A stretch of 64,000 nt of DNA from Hoeflea_A sp040932035 (GTDB taxonomy: Bacteria; Pseudomonadota; Alphaproteobacteria; Rhizobiales; Rhizobiaceae): the NCBI RefSeq assembly GCF_040932035.1, contig NZ_JBFRBB010000002.1:248001-312000 (forward strand). The letters are read 5' to 3'. The translations under genes were made by a program, and so were the position numbers. Position 1 is the stretch's first letter; each line of letters begins with the position of its first letter. The notes under the pieces are model-generated. The model saw nothing but the letters and a program-made list of their open reading frames with translations. It searched no databases and was not told where the DNA came from. Shown piece after piece: positions 42,469 through 51,470 of the stretch.

Positions 42469-44961
42469 CTACTTTTTCCGCGGAACCTTGGGCACCGCAC
42501 TGCCGCGCGCCTTGGAGGGTTCCGGTTTGTCCTTAACCTCCGTGTCGCCATTGCCGGCATTCGGCTTGGTATCAGTGTCAGCGACCGCGTCGGCCTTCGG
42601 TTTCGCCGCCTGTGTTTTGCGCTTTGCGGCGGGTTCCTTGCGCGGTTTTGCCGGCGTCTTGTCAGGAATGGCTTCGAGCTTAAGCCCGGGCTTGCCGTCT
42701 TCCTTTTTCTCGACCGTCACCTTGACGGTGCCACCCTTTTTCAACTTGCCGAACAGTACCTCATCCGCAAGCTTCTTCTTGACGTGCTCCTGTATAACCC
42801 GCGCAAGCGGTCTTGCACCCATGCGTTCGTCGTAGCCCTTGTCGGCCAGCCACGCGACAGCTTCCTTCGAAAGGTCAAAAGTGACTCCGCGCTCGGCCAA
42901 TTGCGCCTCAAGCTGCATGACGAATTTCTGAACAACCTGATGCACAACAGGTGTCGGCAGCGAACCGAACGGAATGACCGCGTCCAGCCGGTTGCGGAAC
43001 TCCGGCGAGAACATGCGGTTGATCGCCTCCATGTCGTCGCCTTCGCGCTTCGAAGAACCGAAACCGATGGCGGGTTTAGCAAGGTCGGCCGCGCCTGCAT
43101 TGGTTGTCATGATCAAAATGACATTGCGGAAATCGATCTGCTTGCCATTGTGGTCTGTCAGCTTGCCATGGTCCATCACCTGCAACAGGATATTGAACAG
43201 GTCCGGATGGGCCTTTTCGATTTCGTCGAGAAGCAGCACGCAATGCGGATGCTGGTCGACACCATCCGTCAAAAGTCCGCCCTGATCAAAGCCGACATAT
43301 CCGGGCGGTGCGCCCAGCAGTCTCGAGACCGTGTGGCGCTCCATATATTCGGACATATCGAAGCGCAGCAGTTCGACGCCCAGCGAACTGGCGAGCTGCC
43401 TTGCGACCTCGGTCTTGCCCACACCGGTCGGGCCGGAGAACAGGTAGCTGCCGATCGGCTTGTCCGGCTCGCGCAAACCGGCACGTGCCAGCTTGATTGC
43501 CGATGCCAGTGTTTCGATTGCCTGGTCCTGGCCGTAAACGACCCTGCGCAGTTCCTTGTCGAGATTGGCAAGAACCTGCTTGTCGTCCTTGGACACGGAT
43601 TTCGGAGGAATGCGTGCCATGGTCGCAACCGTGGCTTCGATTTCCTTCTCCGTAATCGTCTTGCGGCGTTTGCTTTCTTCAACCAGCATCTGTGACGCAC
43701 CGGTCTCGTCGATCACGTCGATCGCCTTGTCGGGCAGCTTGCGGTCGTTGATGTAACGTGCCGACAGCTCCACGGCGGAGGTGATTGCGTCATTGCTGTA
43801 TTTGACCTTGTGATAGTCCTCGTAATAGGGCTTCAGCCCCTTGAGGATCTCCACAGCGTCGTCGATGCTGGGCTCATTCACATCGATCTTCTGGAAGCGG
43901 CGTACAAGCGCCCTGTCCTTCTCGAAGAACTGACGGAACTCCTTGTATGTGGTCGAACCGATGCAGCGGATAGTTCCGGATGACAGTGCCGGCTTCAAAA
44001 GGTTCGATGCATCCATCGCACCACCCGATGTCGCGCCCGCGCCAATGACCGTGTGGATCTCATCGATGAAGAGCACCGCGCCTTCCATCTCCTCGAGCTC
44101 CTTGACCACTTGCTTCAGCCGCTCTTCGAAATCGCCGCGGTAGCGCGTACCGGCCAGCAAGGCGCCCATGTCGAGCGCATAGATGGTCGAATCGAGAAGC
44201 ACCTCCGGCACTTCGTTGTTGATAATGCGGCGTGCCAGCCCCTCGGCGATGGCCGTTTTGCCGACGCCGGGATCGCCGACATAAAGCGGATTGTTCTTCG
44301 AACGGCGGCAGAGCACCTGGATTGTGCGATTGACCTCTTGCTCCCGGCCGATCAGAGGATCGACCTTGCCGTCCGCGGCCTTCTGATTGAGGTTGATGCA
44401 ATAGGCACTCAGTGCGTCCTGGTTTTTCGGCTTCGCACTGTCCTCGTTTTCCGATGGTGCTGATGAGGCATCAGAATCGGAGTCTTCGGCACCGCGCACC
44501 GGCCGGCTTTCCGAAACACCTGGTCGCTTAGCAATTCCGTGGGAAATGAAATTGACCGCATCGTAGCGCGTCATTTCCTGTTCCTGCAGGAAATAGGCAG
44601 CGTGGCTTTCGCGCTCGGCGAAGATCGCAACGAGCACGTTGGCTCCCGTCACCTCGTCACGACCGGACGATTGAACATGGATTACCGCGCGCTGAATGAC
44701 ACGTTGAAATCCGGATGTCGGTTTTGAATCCTCATCGTAGCCGGTGACAAGGTTATGTAGTTCATTGTCGATATATTCGGTCACCGTCGACCGCAGGGCA
44801 TCCAGATCAACTCCGCAGGCCCGCATGACGGCCGCCGCATCGGAGTCGTCCATCAGCGCCAGCAACAAATGCTCCAGCGTCGCATACTCATGATGGCGAT
44901 CGTTGGCAAATGTCAGTGCCTGATGCAGCGCCTTTTCAAGGCTGGTAGAAAATGTCGGCAC
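42469..44961 (-). CDS. clpA: ATP-dependent Clp protease ATPase subunit ClpA
   Basis: 830 residues. N-domain (1-145, binds ClpS), then two AAA+ modules: Walker A GDPGVGKTAIAEGLA in D1 and GPTGVGKTEVARQLA in D2, with Walker B IDEIHTVIGAGA and LLLDEIEKAHPD. The ClpP-docking loop is IGFGSSKREGD. A C-terminal extension of roughly 75 residues is rich in Lys, Ala and Pro and is not part of the AAA+ fold. ClpA unfolds substrates for ClpP, including N-end-rule substrates delivered by ClpS. clpS lies just upstream with a 10-bp gap. Confidence 0.95.
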   Translation of the reverse strand: MPTFSTSLEKALHQALTFANDRHHEYATLEHLLLALMDDSDAAAVMRACGVDLDALRSTVTEYIDNELHNLVTGYDEDSKPTSGFQRVIQRAVIHVQSSGRDEVTGANVLVAIFAERESHAAYFLQEQEMTRYDAVNFISHGIAKRPGVSESRPVRGAEDSDSDASSAPSENEDSAKPKNQDALSAYCINLNQKAADGKVDPLIGREQEVNRTIQVLCRRSKNNPLYVGDPGVGKTAIAEGLARRIINNEVPEVLLDSTIYALDMGALLAGTRYRGDFEERLKQVVKELEEMEGAVLFIDEIHTVIGAGATSGGAMDASNLLKPALSSGTIRCIGSTTYKEFRQFFEKDRALVRRFQKIDVNEPSIDDAVEILKGLKPYYEDYHKVKYSNDAITSAVELSARYINDRKLPDKAIDVIDETGASQMLVEESKRRKTITEKEIEATVATMARIPPKSVSKDDKQVLANLDKELRRVVYGQDQAIETLASAIKLARAGLREPDKPIGSYLFSGPTGVGKTEVARQLASSLGVELLRFDMSEYMERHTVSRLLGAPPGYVGFDQGGLLTDGVDQHPHCVLLLDEIEKAHPDLFNILLQVMDHGKLTDHNGKQIDFRNVILIMTTNAGAADLAKPAIGFGSSKREGDDMEAINRMFSPEFRNRLDAVIPFGSLPTPVVHQVVQKFVMQLEAQLAERGVTFDLSKEAVAWLADKGYDERMGARPLARVIQEHVKKKLADEVLFGKLKKGGTVKVTVEKKEDGKPGLKLEAIPDKTPAKPRKEPAAKRKTQAAKPKADAVADTDTKPNAGNGDTEVKDKPEPSKARGSAVPKVPRKK

Positions 44962-44971
44962 GTTTAAATCC

Positions 44972-45358
44972 TCATTTCTTTTCCATCACGCATTGCAATG
45001 GGTGCTGGTTCTGGCGCGAAAAATCCATCACTTGTGTAACTTTGGTTTCGGCCACCTCGTATGTAAAGACCCCGCACTCCCCTACACCGTGATTGTGAAC
45101 ATGCAGCATTATTCGTGTTGCGGCCTCCCGGTCCTTTTGAAAAAAACGCTCCAGCACATGAACTACAAACTCCATGGGCGTGTAGTCATCGTTCAGAAGC
45201 AGCACGCGGTAGAGACTCGGCTTTTTAAGTTTCTTCTTGGTGCGTGTGATGACGGATACGCCATTGCCGGTTCCCTTGTCGTCACCGTCCTTGTCGTCAT
45301 CACCGCTCATATTTGCCCAAACAGGCCTGAATGCCATTTTTTCCTGATCCTGACTCAA
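44972..45358 (-). CDS. clpS: ClpS adaptor protein
   Basis: 128 residues. The first 45 residues are polar and flexible; a second in-frame Met (45310, MSGDDDKDG) could be the true start. The core is standard: PSLYRVLLLNDDYTPMEFVVHVL with the N-degron pocket, HNHGVGECGVFTYEVAETKV and a short tail. It binds the ClpA N-domain and delivers proteins with destabilising N-terminal residues. It heads the clpS-clpA pair on the minus strand. Confidence 0.95.
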   Translation of the reverse strand: MSQDQEKMAFRPVWANMSGDDDKDGDDKGTGNGVSVITRTKKKLKKPSLYRVLLLNDDYTPMEFVVHVLERFFQKDREAATRIMLHVHNHGVGECGVFTYEVAETKVTQVMDFSRQNQHPLQCVMEKK

Positions 45359-45564
45359 CTGGTTCCATACCGATTTTGATACAGTCCTGATTTGTTTTCC
45401 AGTCTACCCTAATCTAATGCCAAAGTGTGCGATTTTAAGCCCCGGACGGCGGCTCAGTGCATGGTGTGTTTCTTAGTCTTAGATAGGGATGAAATCTCGC
45501 CGGGACAGAGGTCCGGCAAAGAGATTTTTCACAGCCGCCCGAAAAGCGCCTAAATGAGGGCAGC

Positions 45565-45597
45565 AAAAAACCCGACTGCCTCGGGCCGCCGGGTTTC
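45565..45597 (-). terminator. Rho-independent terminator of the phasin gene
   Basis: On the minus strand AACCCG and CGGGTT form a stem around a GC-rich loop, followed by six T residues. It ends about 35-65 bp after the phasin stop codon. Confidence 0.65.
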
Positions 45598-45630
45598 GTC
45601 TGATCGGTTTATTGCGCTGACGGGTTTTTA

Positions 45631-45984
45631 TCAGGAACCCTTTTTGGCGGCCGGCGCCGGAGCCGGCTTGGAGACAGCCGCTTCGTAAGGCTCATATGCC
45701 TTGCGGGCCAGGTCAGCGTAGATTTCGCTCATCTTGGTTGCCTGGGCGACAAAACCTTCATAGCTGGCCTTAGCGTAATCGCTCTGGATTTCGAGAGCTT
45801 TTTCAGGGGTCTTGGCGCTAAAGAGCTGCTCGACGACAGCAGCACCGTCTTCATACGACTTTTTCGAGTAGTCGGTGGCTTCGGTTGTCAGGGTCTGCAT
45901 GCCCTGTGCAAGAGCGGAGTAGCTCTTGAGCATATTTTCCATGGCATCCTTGCCGTATTTGTTGGCCTCATCAAAGGAAAACAT
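45631..45984 (-). CDS. Phasin family protein
   Basis: 117 residues. A helical phasin_2-type domain: FDEANKYGKDAMENMLKSYSALAQG, then DYSKKSYEDGAAVVEQLFSAKTP and AKASYEGFVAQATKMSEIYADLARKAYEP (each given in part). A Pro/Ala/Lys tail (PAPAPAAKKGS) closes the protein. Phasins coat polyhydroxyalkanoate granules and limit their size. The gene stands alone with a readable promoter (46058-46086), TGC-rich repeats that fit the PHA-responsive repressor PhaR, and its own terminator. Confidence 0.85.
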   Translation of the reverse strand: MFSFDEANKYGKDAMENMLKSYSALAQGMQTLTTEATDYSKKSYEDGAAVVEQLFSAKTPEKALEIQSDYAKASYEGFVAQATKMSEIYADLARKAYEPYEAAVSKPAPAPAAKKGS

Positions 45985-46057
45985 TTCGATGTCCTATCGT
46001 TGGGTGGGGAGGTCTGAACGCATCGGTAAGCCGGAACTGTGATCCGATTACGTCCGG

Positions 46058-46107
46058 ATTTTATGTGCACCGCAGCAGATTGTCAATGATTTTTGTGCGT
46101 CGCAGCA
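46058..46107 (-). promoter_or_regulatory. Phasin promoter with two TGC-rich direct repeats
   Basis: Minus strand: -35 TTGACA (46081-46086), 17-bp spacer, -10 TAAAAT (46058-46063). TGCTGCGGTGCACA (46064-46077) fills the spacer, and TGCTGCGACGCACA (46094-46107) repeats it upstream, 30 bp apart or about three helical turns. PhaR of PHA-storing bacteria binds TGC-rich sites in phasin promoters, so these are probable PhaR operators. The rest of the 292-bp gap holds no gene. Confidence 0.7.
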
Positions 46108-46276
46108 ATTGAATTCCCCCGCGCGATTAACCTCGTTCGCAAACCATACTGAAAGAATTCAGCAACCATAAACGGATTGGTAACGCTGTTTGCCTACACT
46201 TTTTCCAAATTGGTGGTCAAAGGGTTTTGATCAACCAGCCTGTAAGTGCGTTGCGTAATGTGATTGGACCAGTCAA

Positions 46277-47704
46277 GTGTACACGGCTTTCCTCAGCGGC
46301 AGATGTATTGCCCAATTCAAAAGTTTCTTTCACGACATCCTGAAAATTGTGGCCGCCTCCGGCCTGCTGATTGTCCTGGCTACGGGCGGTGCTGCAGCCA
46401 ACGCCAAATATGCCGGCATCGTCATTGACGCCAAAACCGGCAAGACGCTTTACGCATCCAGCGCCGACTCGCTACGCTATCCCGCCTCGCTCACCAAGAT
46501 GATGACCCTTTATCTTGTGTTTGAAGCCCTGGAAAGCGGACGCATCTCCAAGAAGACCCGCATTCGCGTGTCGAAGAACGCCGCCGCCGAACCCCCGTCC
46601 AAGCTCGGCCTGCGCTCGGGGCAGACGATTTCGGTCGAACAGGCCATTTATGCGCTCGTCACCAAATCCGCGAATGACGTATCGACCGCGGTAGCCGAAC
46701 ATCTGGGCGGCTCGGAAAGCGGTTTCGCGAAGAAAATGACTGCAAAAGCGCAGGCGCTGGGAATGAAGAAGACCACTTTCCGCAATGCGCACGGTCTGCC
46801 GAATTCCAGACAAAAGACAACGGCAAGGGACATGTCGCGCCTGGGTATTGCCCTGCGCGAACATTTTCCGCAGCACTATCACTACTTTTCGACGCGCACA
46901 TTCAAATATGGCAAGTCCCGCTACGGGAACCACAACCGTCTGCTTGGATCCGTCAAGGGCGTGGACGGCATCAAGACCGGTTACACACGCGCTTCTGGCT
47001 TCAATCTGGTAAGTTCGGTCCGCAAGGATGGCCGCAGCATCGTTGCCGTTGTTATGGGCGGTAAAACCGGTGCAAGCCGCAACAAGCATATGCGCAACCT
47101 GATTGCCCGCTACCTGCCGAAGGCATCGCGAAAGGGCAAAGCCAATCTGATTGCCAAGGCGCCGTCAGCGGCCACAAAGATCGCTTTGCCGAAAAAAGGG
47201 CCCGTGCCTAAATTCCGCGATGTAAGCGACGTTCGGGTCGCGCTGGCCTATGCAAAACCGCAAAAGTCCTCCGCATTTCCCATTCCGCTTGACCGGCCGG
47301 TCGTCGGAAAGGATGCCCTGATAGACCGTTTGAAAAAACAGCGCGCCGTTGTTGCACCCGTTCCGCGCCCGAATGCCCCGGTCGAGCGGGCACCGCAAAA
47401 GAATGCATCCTCAAATGCCGGCGTTGACGCCGTCGTGACGGCCAGCACGGGCATGCCGTCCGGCTGGGTCATTCAGATAGGTGCTGCCCCCACGCGTGAA
47501 AGCGCAGAGCAGCTTCTGGCTGAGGCCAAGGCGAAAACCGGCGGCATGATCGCCAAAGCCCAGCCGTTTACGGTCATCACACAACGCAACGGCGAACAGC
47601 TTCATCGTGCCAGATTTGCCGGCTTTGACGGCAAGTCACACGCCTGGAAGGCCTGTAAGGCGCTCAAGAACAAGGGATATGGCTGCTGGGCGACGCAGCA
47701 ATGA
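46277..47704 (+). CDS. D-alanyl-D-alanine carboxypeptidase with SPOR domain
   Basis: 475 residues from GTG 46277. Signal peptide or anchor at about 20-43. Penicillin-binding catalytic triad: Ser71 in SLTK, SAN at 131-133, KTG at 233-235. The peptidase S11 domain spans about 44-275. A variable Lys/Pro/Ala-rich linker (about 285-390) leads to a C-terminal SPOR domain (about 393-475, SGWVIQIGAAPTRESAEQLL) that binds denuded glycan at division sites. It trims the terminal D-Ala of peptidoglycan stems. Transcribed alone; it converges on the J-domain gene, with an 8-bp hairpin (47718-47744) between them. Confidence 0.92.
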   Translation: MYTAFLSGRCIAQFKSFFHDILKIVAASGLLIVLATGGAAANAKYAGIVIDAKTGKTLYASSADSLRYPASLTKMMTLYLVFEALESGRISKKTRIRVSKNAAAEPPSKLGLRSGQTISVEQAIYALVTKSANDVSTAVAEHLGGSESGFAKKMTAKAQALGMKKTTFRNAHGLPNSRQKTTARDMSRLGIALREHFPQHYHYFSTRTFKYGKSRYGNHNRLLGSVKGVDGIKTGYTRASGFNLVSSVRKDGRSIVAVVMGGKTGASRNKHMRNLIARYLPKASRKGKANLIAKAPSAATKIALPKKGPVPKFRDVSDVRVALAYAKPQKSSAFPIPLDRPVVGKDALIDRLKKQRAVVAPVPRPNAPVERAPQKNASSNAGVDAVVTASTGMPSGWVIQIGAAPTRESAEQLLAEAKAKTGGMIAKAQPFTVITQRNGEQLHRARFAGFDGKSHAWKACKALKNKGYGCWATQQ

Positions 47705-47717
47705 AAGTGAACTAGCC

Positions 47718-47744
47718 ATGTGGCGTGGTAACTGATCGCCACAT
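47718..47744. repeat. Hairpin in convergent gap
   Basis: ATGTGGCG and CGCCACAT form a perfect 8-bp stem with an 11-base loop between the convergent carboxypeptidase and J-domain genes. No T-run follows, so it may be a 3' stem rather than a classical terminator. Confidence 0.45.
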
Positions 47745-47775
47745 CCTCGAGTTTGTATTTAGTATTGGGGAATAT

Positions 47776-48468
47776 CTAATGTCGACGCAGGAGCACATCT
47801 TTGGCTTCGTTAATGCGGGCCGCCAGAAAAACAGAGCCGCCAGTATCGGGATGAACGCGTTTCATCAGGCGGCGATGCGCCTCGCGGATTTCCGCCTCGG
47901 ACGCACCAGCAGAAAGACCAAGGATCTCGTAGGCCTCCTCCTGTGTCATGGCGCCCGAAGCTGGCGCAGCTCCCAGCCCCTCGTCAGCGTCCGCATCAAA
48001 GCCGTCTCGCCAAGTGGGCTCACGGCGGTCAAGATACGCCTCTAACACCTGGATGCTTTCCGGGTCCTCCCGAAGTTCTGTGTAAAGCGAACGCAGTTCG
48101 GCTTCGTTCAACGCATCGAGTTCCCTGCCCTCAAATTTTCCAGCCAGAACGAGCCCGTTCATGGCGCCGGTGTCGAGGTCAAGTTCCATCTCCAGTGCAG
48201 CGGTTCTCACGCGTGAGGTCTGTCTGGCTGAGCGTGTACTGCGCGACCTGGCGCGCGCCCGGCCAAACAATGCAGCGGCAAGGCCAAACAGCCCAAGCGA
48301 AATGCTTGTGCGCCCCAGAAGGGTGAAAATCACCCCGAATATGGTCAGCAATACCGGAACAAAGTAGCGCAGCACCACAGCAAGGCGTTTTGCGTCCATG
48401 CGCAAAAACAACACCGCAAAGCCGGCCAGCAGCAAACCCACCAGGACAATGTAAAACAGTATAAACAC
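47776..48468 (-). CDS. Membrane-anchored J-domain protein
   Basis: 230 residues from GTG 48468, which directly follows the TAA of the VWA gene. Two N-terminal hydrophobic helices (about 1-24 and 33-70) place it in the inner membrane. A C-terminal J domain (about 173-230) follows: QEEAYEILGLSAGASEAEIREAH with the HPD motif in MKRVHPDTGG. It would recruit a DnaK-type chaperone to a membrane site; the partner is unknown. Strict coupling to the VWA gene suggests the two proteins act together. Confidence 0.85.
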   Translation of the reverse strand: MFILFYIVLVGLLLAGFAVLFLRMDAKRLAVVLRYFVPVLLTIFGVIFTLLGRTSISLGLFGLAAALFGRARARSRSTRSARQTSRVRTAALEMELDLDTGAMNGLVLAGKFEGRELDALNEAELRSLYTELREDPESIQVLEAYLDRREPTWRDGFDADADEGLGAAPASGAMTQEEAYEILGLSAGASEAEIREAHRRLMKRVHPDTGGSVFLAARINEAKDVLLRRH

Positions 48469-49215
48469 TTACTTTCCGCCCTTCCCTCCGGAGAGCTGTT
48501 CCAGGAGCAGACGCGATTCCCGGCTTTTGTCTTTTTGCAGGGCCGGCATTCCGCCCGATGCGTAGACCGCAACCGCCTTGAGAAGGTTGAGCAGCGCGCT
48601 TGCGGCACTTCCGTCAAATCGCAAATAGGCACCGCCCGACAGACGCGCAATTTCCCGAAACGCGGTTTGCGCCGCCGCATCACCGCCCTCCTGGAACATG
48701 AAACACGGCACCTTTCGCATCCCGAGTTCGCCGGCCAGTTGGCACAGCTTGTCGATATTCTCCTCCATGGCGTCACCGATATAGACCATGGCGCTGACGG
48801 GTTTTCGCACCGTTTCGTCACGTGCGTGTTTCAGAACCTTGGCGATCTGTGTGTGGCCGCCACGGCAATCGATACGAACCATGAGGTCGCGCAGCTGACC
48901 GGTATCGCCGACCCATTTGGACGCGCGGCACTCACCGAAACCACGGAAATAGACGAGTTGCACATTCAGGCCGCCAGCACGGCCGACCGCGTTGAACATC
49001 TCACCCTGCAGCATGCATGCCGCGTCCCAGGTCGGCTGTCGGCTCATCGTGGCATCGAGTGCAAATATCAGCCTGCCGCTGTCGGAGCCGGCCGGTATCG
49101 TGACCGACCGCGCCGCGTTCAGGAAGTCTGCTATATCCCGGCTGGAGGACTGTGCATCACTCTCGGATACAACCTCCTTCGAGCTCTTCTTGTCCGTAAT
49201 GTCGCGACCTGACAT
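48469..49215 (-). CDS. VWA-domain protein of unknown function
   Basis: 248 residues from ATG 49215 (MSGRDITDKKSSKEVV), with AAGGAG upstream; the frame opens earlier at 49344 but without support. A von Willebrand A-type domain starts near residue 48: LIFALDATMSRQPTW has the metal-site pattern D54-x-T56-x-S58, then VYIGDAMEENIDKLC and GGDAAAQTAFREIARLSGG. No signal peptide, so cytoplasmic. Related rhizobial proteins sit next to the J-domain gene. Function is not established; a protein-binding role with the chaperone is likely. Confidence 0.75.
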   Translation of the reverse strand: MSGRDITDKKSSKEVVSESDAQSSSRDIADFLNAARSVTIPAGSDSGRLIFALDATMSRQPTWDAACMLQGEMFNAVGRAGGLNVQLVYFRGFGECRASKWVGDTGQLRDLMVRIDCRGGHTQIAKVLKHARDETVRKPVSAMVYIGDAMEENIDKLCQLAGELGMRKVPCFMFQEGGDAAAQTAFREIARLSGGAYLRFDGSAASALLNLLKAVAVYASGGMPALQKDKSRESRLLLEQLSGGKGGK

Positions 49216-49375
49216 AAGATGCTCCTTGGAACTGGACCGCAAAGCAGCCGCTATACTCCCTCCAACTACAAATTTAGTGCAACCTGCAGGCAAATTGAAC
49301 CGGTCGCGGACAATGCGCCGCGCCGAAGCGAATGTTTTTTGCAATGTGGTTAGGCAGTTGGGGGATTTAGCACCG

Positions 49376-49813
49376 TTACAGAAGCCCGAGATCGGCCAGT
49401 TCCCGCCTCAGCTCCGGCGGCAGCGAAAGGATGCCCGCGCCCCTGGAGGACATATCGGACGGCGCATCCTTGGACGGAAGATAACGCCATCCCTGAAACG
49501 CCCGGCGCGGCTGCCATTCCGTCAGGATCAGCCGCGGTTCGAGAACGATGCGACAGCGCGATATTCCCGATGCATCGGTAAAGGGCCTGATTTCCTCGAT
49601 GTGCTGACGCACCTGGATATTGCCCTTGATGACCCAATAGAGCGAGCCTCCGTCCAAAAGCTCATCGAGGCGTTTCGGCACCATGCGCGTCGTGTGATAC
49701 TGGATTTCCTCCAGATCGCGGCTTTTCTTGTCCGCAAGGCCGAAGTCTATCGACGCTTGCAGATCTTCAACAGCATCCACTCCGACACACAATTTTACCA
49801 GATTGAGGGTCAT
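49376..49813 (-). CDS. DUF1489 protein
   Basis: 145 residues, the usual family length. Recognised by the N-terminal TLNLVKLCVGVDAVEDL, YHTTRMVPKRLDELLDGGSLYWVIKG (in part) and EPRLILTEWQPRRAFQGWRYL. The family is small, alphaproteobacterial and without assigned function. There is no membrane helix or signal peptide. It lies between the serine dehydratase and the VWA gene, transcribed leftward, and the J-domain operon follows. Confidence 0.85.
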   Translation of the reverse strand: MTLNLVKLCVGVDAVEDLQASIDFGLADKKSRDLEEIQYHTTRMVPKRLDELLDGGSLYWVIKGNIQVRQHIEEIRPFTDASGISRCRIVLEPRLILTEWQPRRAFQGWRYLPSKDAPSDMSSRGAGILSLPPELRRELADLGLL

Positions 49814-49886
49814 GGTACTGAGGTAACGGTCTCATCTGCAAGGTCAAGAAACTTCTGTTCCGTGTCCACAGCGTGAAAATTGCCGT

Positions 49887-51287
49887 TCAGCACTCGACGA
49901 CGTTTACGGCAAGTCCGCCTTCGCTTGTTTCCTTATAGCGTTCGTTCATGTCGAGACCCGTCTGACGCATCGTTTCAACGCATGCGTCAAGTGGCACAAA
50001 GTGCTTTCCGTCACCCTTAAGCGCAAGCGAGGCTGCCGTAACCGCTTTCACTGCTCCGAGTGCGTTGCGCTCGATGCACGGTACCTGAACGAGACCGGCA
50101 ACGGGGTCGCAGGTCATGCCAAGATGATGTTCCAGTGCTATTTCCGCAGCATTTTCAACCTGCTCGGGTGTACCGCCCAGCACCGCCGCAAGTCCGGCGG
50201 CTGCCATGGCCGAAGCAGAACCCACTTCACCCTGACATCCTACTTCTGCGCCGGATATCGAGGCGTTGTGTTTTATGATGCCGCCGATCGCCGCGGCCGT
50301 CAGCAGAAAGTCTTCAACACCATTGTGGTCGGCGCCATCATGGAATTGCATATAGTAGCGAATTGTCGCCGGGATGACGCCGGCAGCGCCGTTGGTCGGT
50401 GCTGTTACAATACGTCCGCCCGCGGCGTTCTCTTCATTCACCGCCATGGCATAAACGCTCAGCCAGTCATTGGCGAGAAGTGGATTGGCCTTGTTTTGCT
50501 TCCATTCGTCTTTCAGCCTTTCGTGAATTGACCCGGCTCGACGGCGCACATTCAAACCACCCGGCATGACGCCTTCACCCTTCAGGCCTCGGTCGATACA
50601 CCCGCTCATCGCAGACCAGATCGCCGCCAGCCCCTTGTCGAGAGCCTCGTGCGAATGGTGCGTTTCCTCATTCGCCCGCTTCATCGCTGCAATGGACAGG
50701 CCGGACTTCTGTGCCATCAACAACATTTCCGCTGCATTGTGAAACGGATACGGCACGCCATTTTCCACTGGCGTTTCGGCCGCATTCTTCAAAGCCTCCA
50801 ATTCCAGATCCGTCACGACGAAGCCGCCGCCGATGGAGTAGTAAATCCGCCGCAACAGCAGACGGTCATCGCCGTCATAGGCACTAAAGGTCATTCCGTT
50901 GGCATGGCCCGGCAGCGGTTGCTTGCGATCGAATATCAGATCGGTTTCAGGATCGAAATCATATGTCGGATGGCCTTTGGGCGCGACCTTCCGGTCAGTC
51001 TCGACCTGCTTGATGATCCCGTCCATCGCATCCGGATCGACGGTATCGGGTTGATGCCCCGTCAATCCCAGGACAACGGCCCGGCCCGTTCCATGGCCAA
51101 TTCCCGTAAAGGCCAGCGAGCCGTGCAAGCTAACCTCTAGCCGGGCAACCCGGTAGCCCGATGGCCGTGGCCAGTCACCATGCAGAATATCGGCCAAAAA
51201 GCGCCCGGCAGCCACCATCGGTCCCATTGTATGGGAGCTTGACGGGCCGACGCCGATCTTGAAAACGTCGAATACGGATAGAAACAT
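49887..51287 (-). CDS. sdaA: L-serine ammonia-lyase (iron-sulfur type)
   Basis: 466 residues, a single-chain L-serine dehydratase. N-terminal beta domain VFKIGVGPSSSHTMGPM, then the alpha domain with the cluster-binding cysteines (GAEVGCQGEVGSASAMAAAG, MTCDPVAGLVQVPCIERNA, in parts). It converts L-serine to pyruvate and ammonia using a [4Fe-4S] cluster. Length matches the E. coli SdaA type. A strong hairpin at 51413-51443 separates it from the upstream small membrane-protein gene. It is on the same strand as DUF1489. Confidence 0.93.
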   Translation of the reverse strand: MFLSVFDVFKIGVGPSSSHTMGPMVAAGRFLADILHGDWPRPSGYRVARLEVSLHGSLAFTGIGHGTGRAVVLGLTGHQPDTVDPDAMDGIIKQVETDRKVAPKGHPTYDFDPETDLIFDRKQPLPGHANGMTFSAYDGDDRLLLRRIYYSIGGGFVVTDLELEALKNAAETPVENGVPYPFHNAAEMLLMAQKSGLSIAAMKRANEETHHSHEALDKGLAAIWSAMSGCIDRGLKGEGVMPGGLNVRRRAGSIHERLKDEWKQNKANPLLANDWLSVYAMAVNEENAAGGRIVTAPTNGAAGVIPATIRYYMQFHDGADHNGVEDFLLTAAAIGGIIKHNASISGAEVGCQGEVGSASAMAAAGLAAVLGGTPEQVENAAEIALEHHLGMTCDPVAGLVQVPCIERNALGAVKAVTAASLALKGDGKHFVPLDACVETMRQTGLDMNERYKETSEGGLAVNVVEC

Positions 51288-51412
51288 ATCCCTGCAATTC
51301 CATTATGTCGGTTTTGTTTTCTACAATGTAGGCTGGCCGCACGTTTTTTTGGACCTGAACCCCGACATAGTTTTTATCGCCCGCGACACTTGCCCCGATA
51401 TTCGCACAAAAC

Positions 51413-51443
51413 AAAACAGCGCGGGAAACTCCCGCGCTGTTTT
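51413..51443 (-). terminator. Intrinsic terminator of the small membrane-protein gene
   Basis: A perfect 14-bp stem (AAAACAGCGCGGGA / TCCCGCGCTGTTTT) with a three-base loop. On the minus strand it ends in TTTTGTTTTG. It lies about 28 bp after the 33-codon gene and could also stop rightward transcripts. Confidence 0.8.
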
Positions 51444-51470
51444 GAATAATTTTAGCTGTGTAGATGTGGC

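Noticed and set aside
42151..43695. 514-codon rightward frame
   Set aside because: It is antisense to clpA, whose AAA+ motifs are intact.
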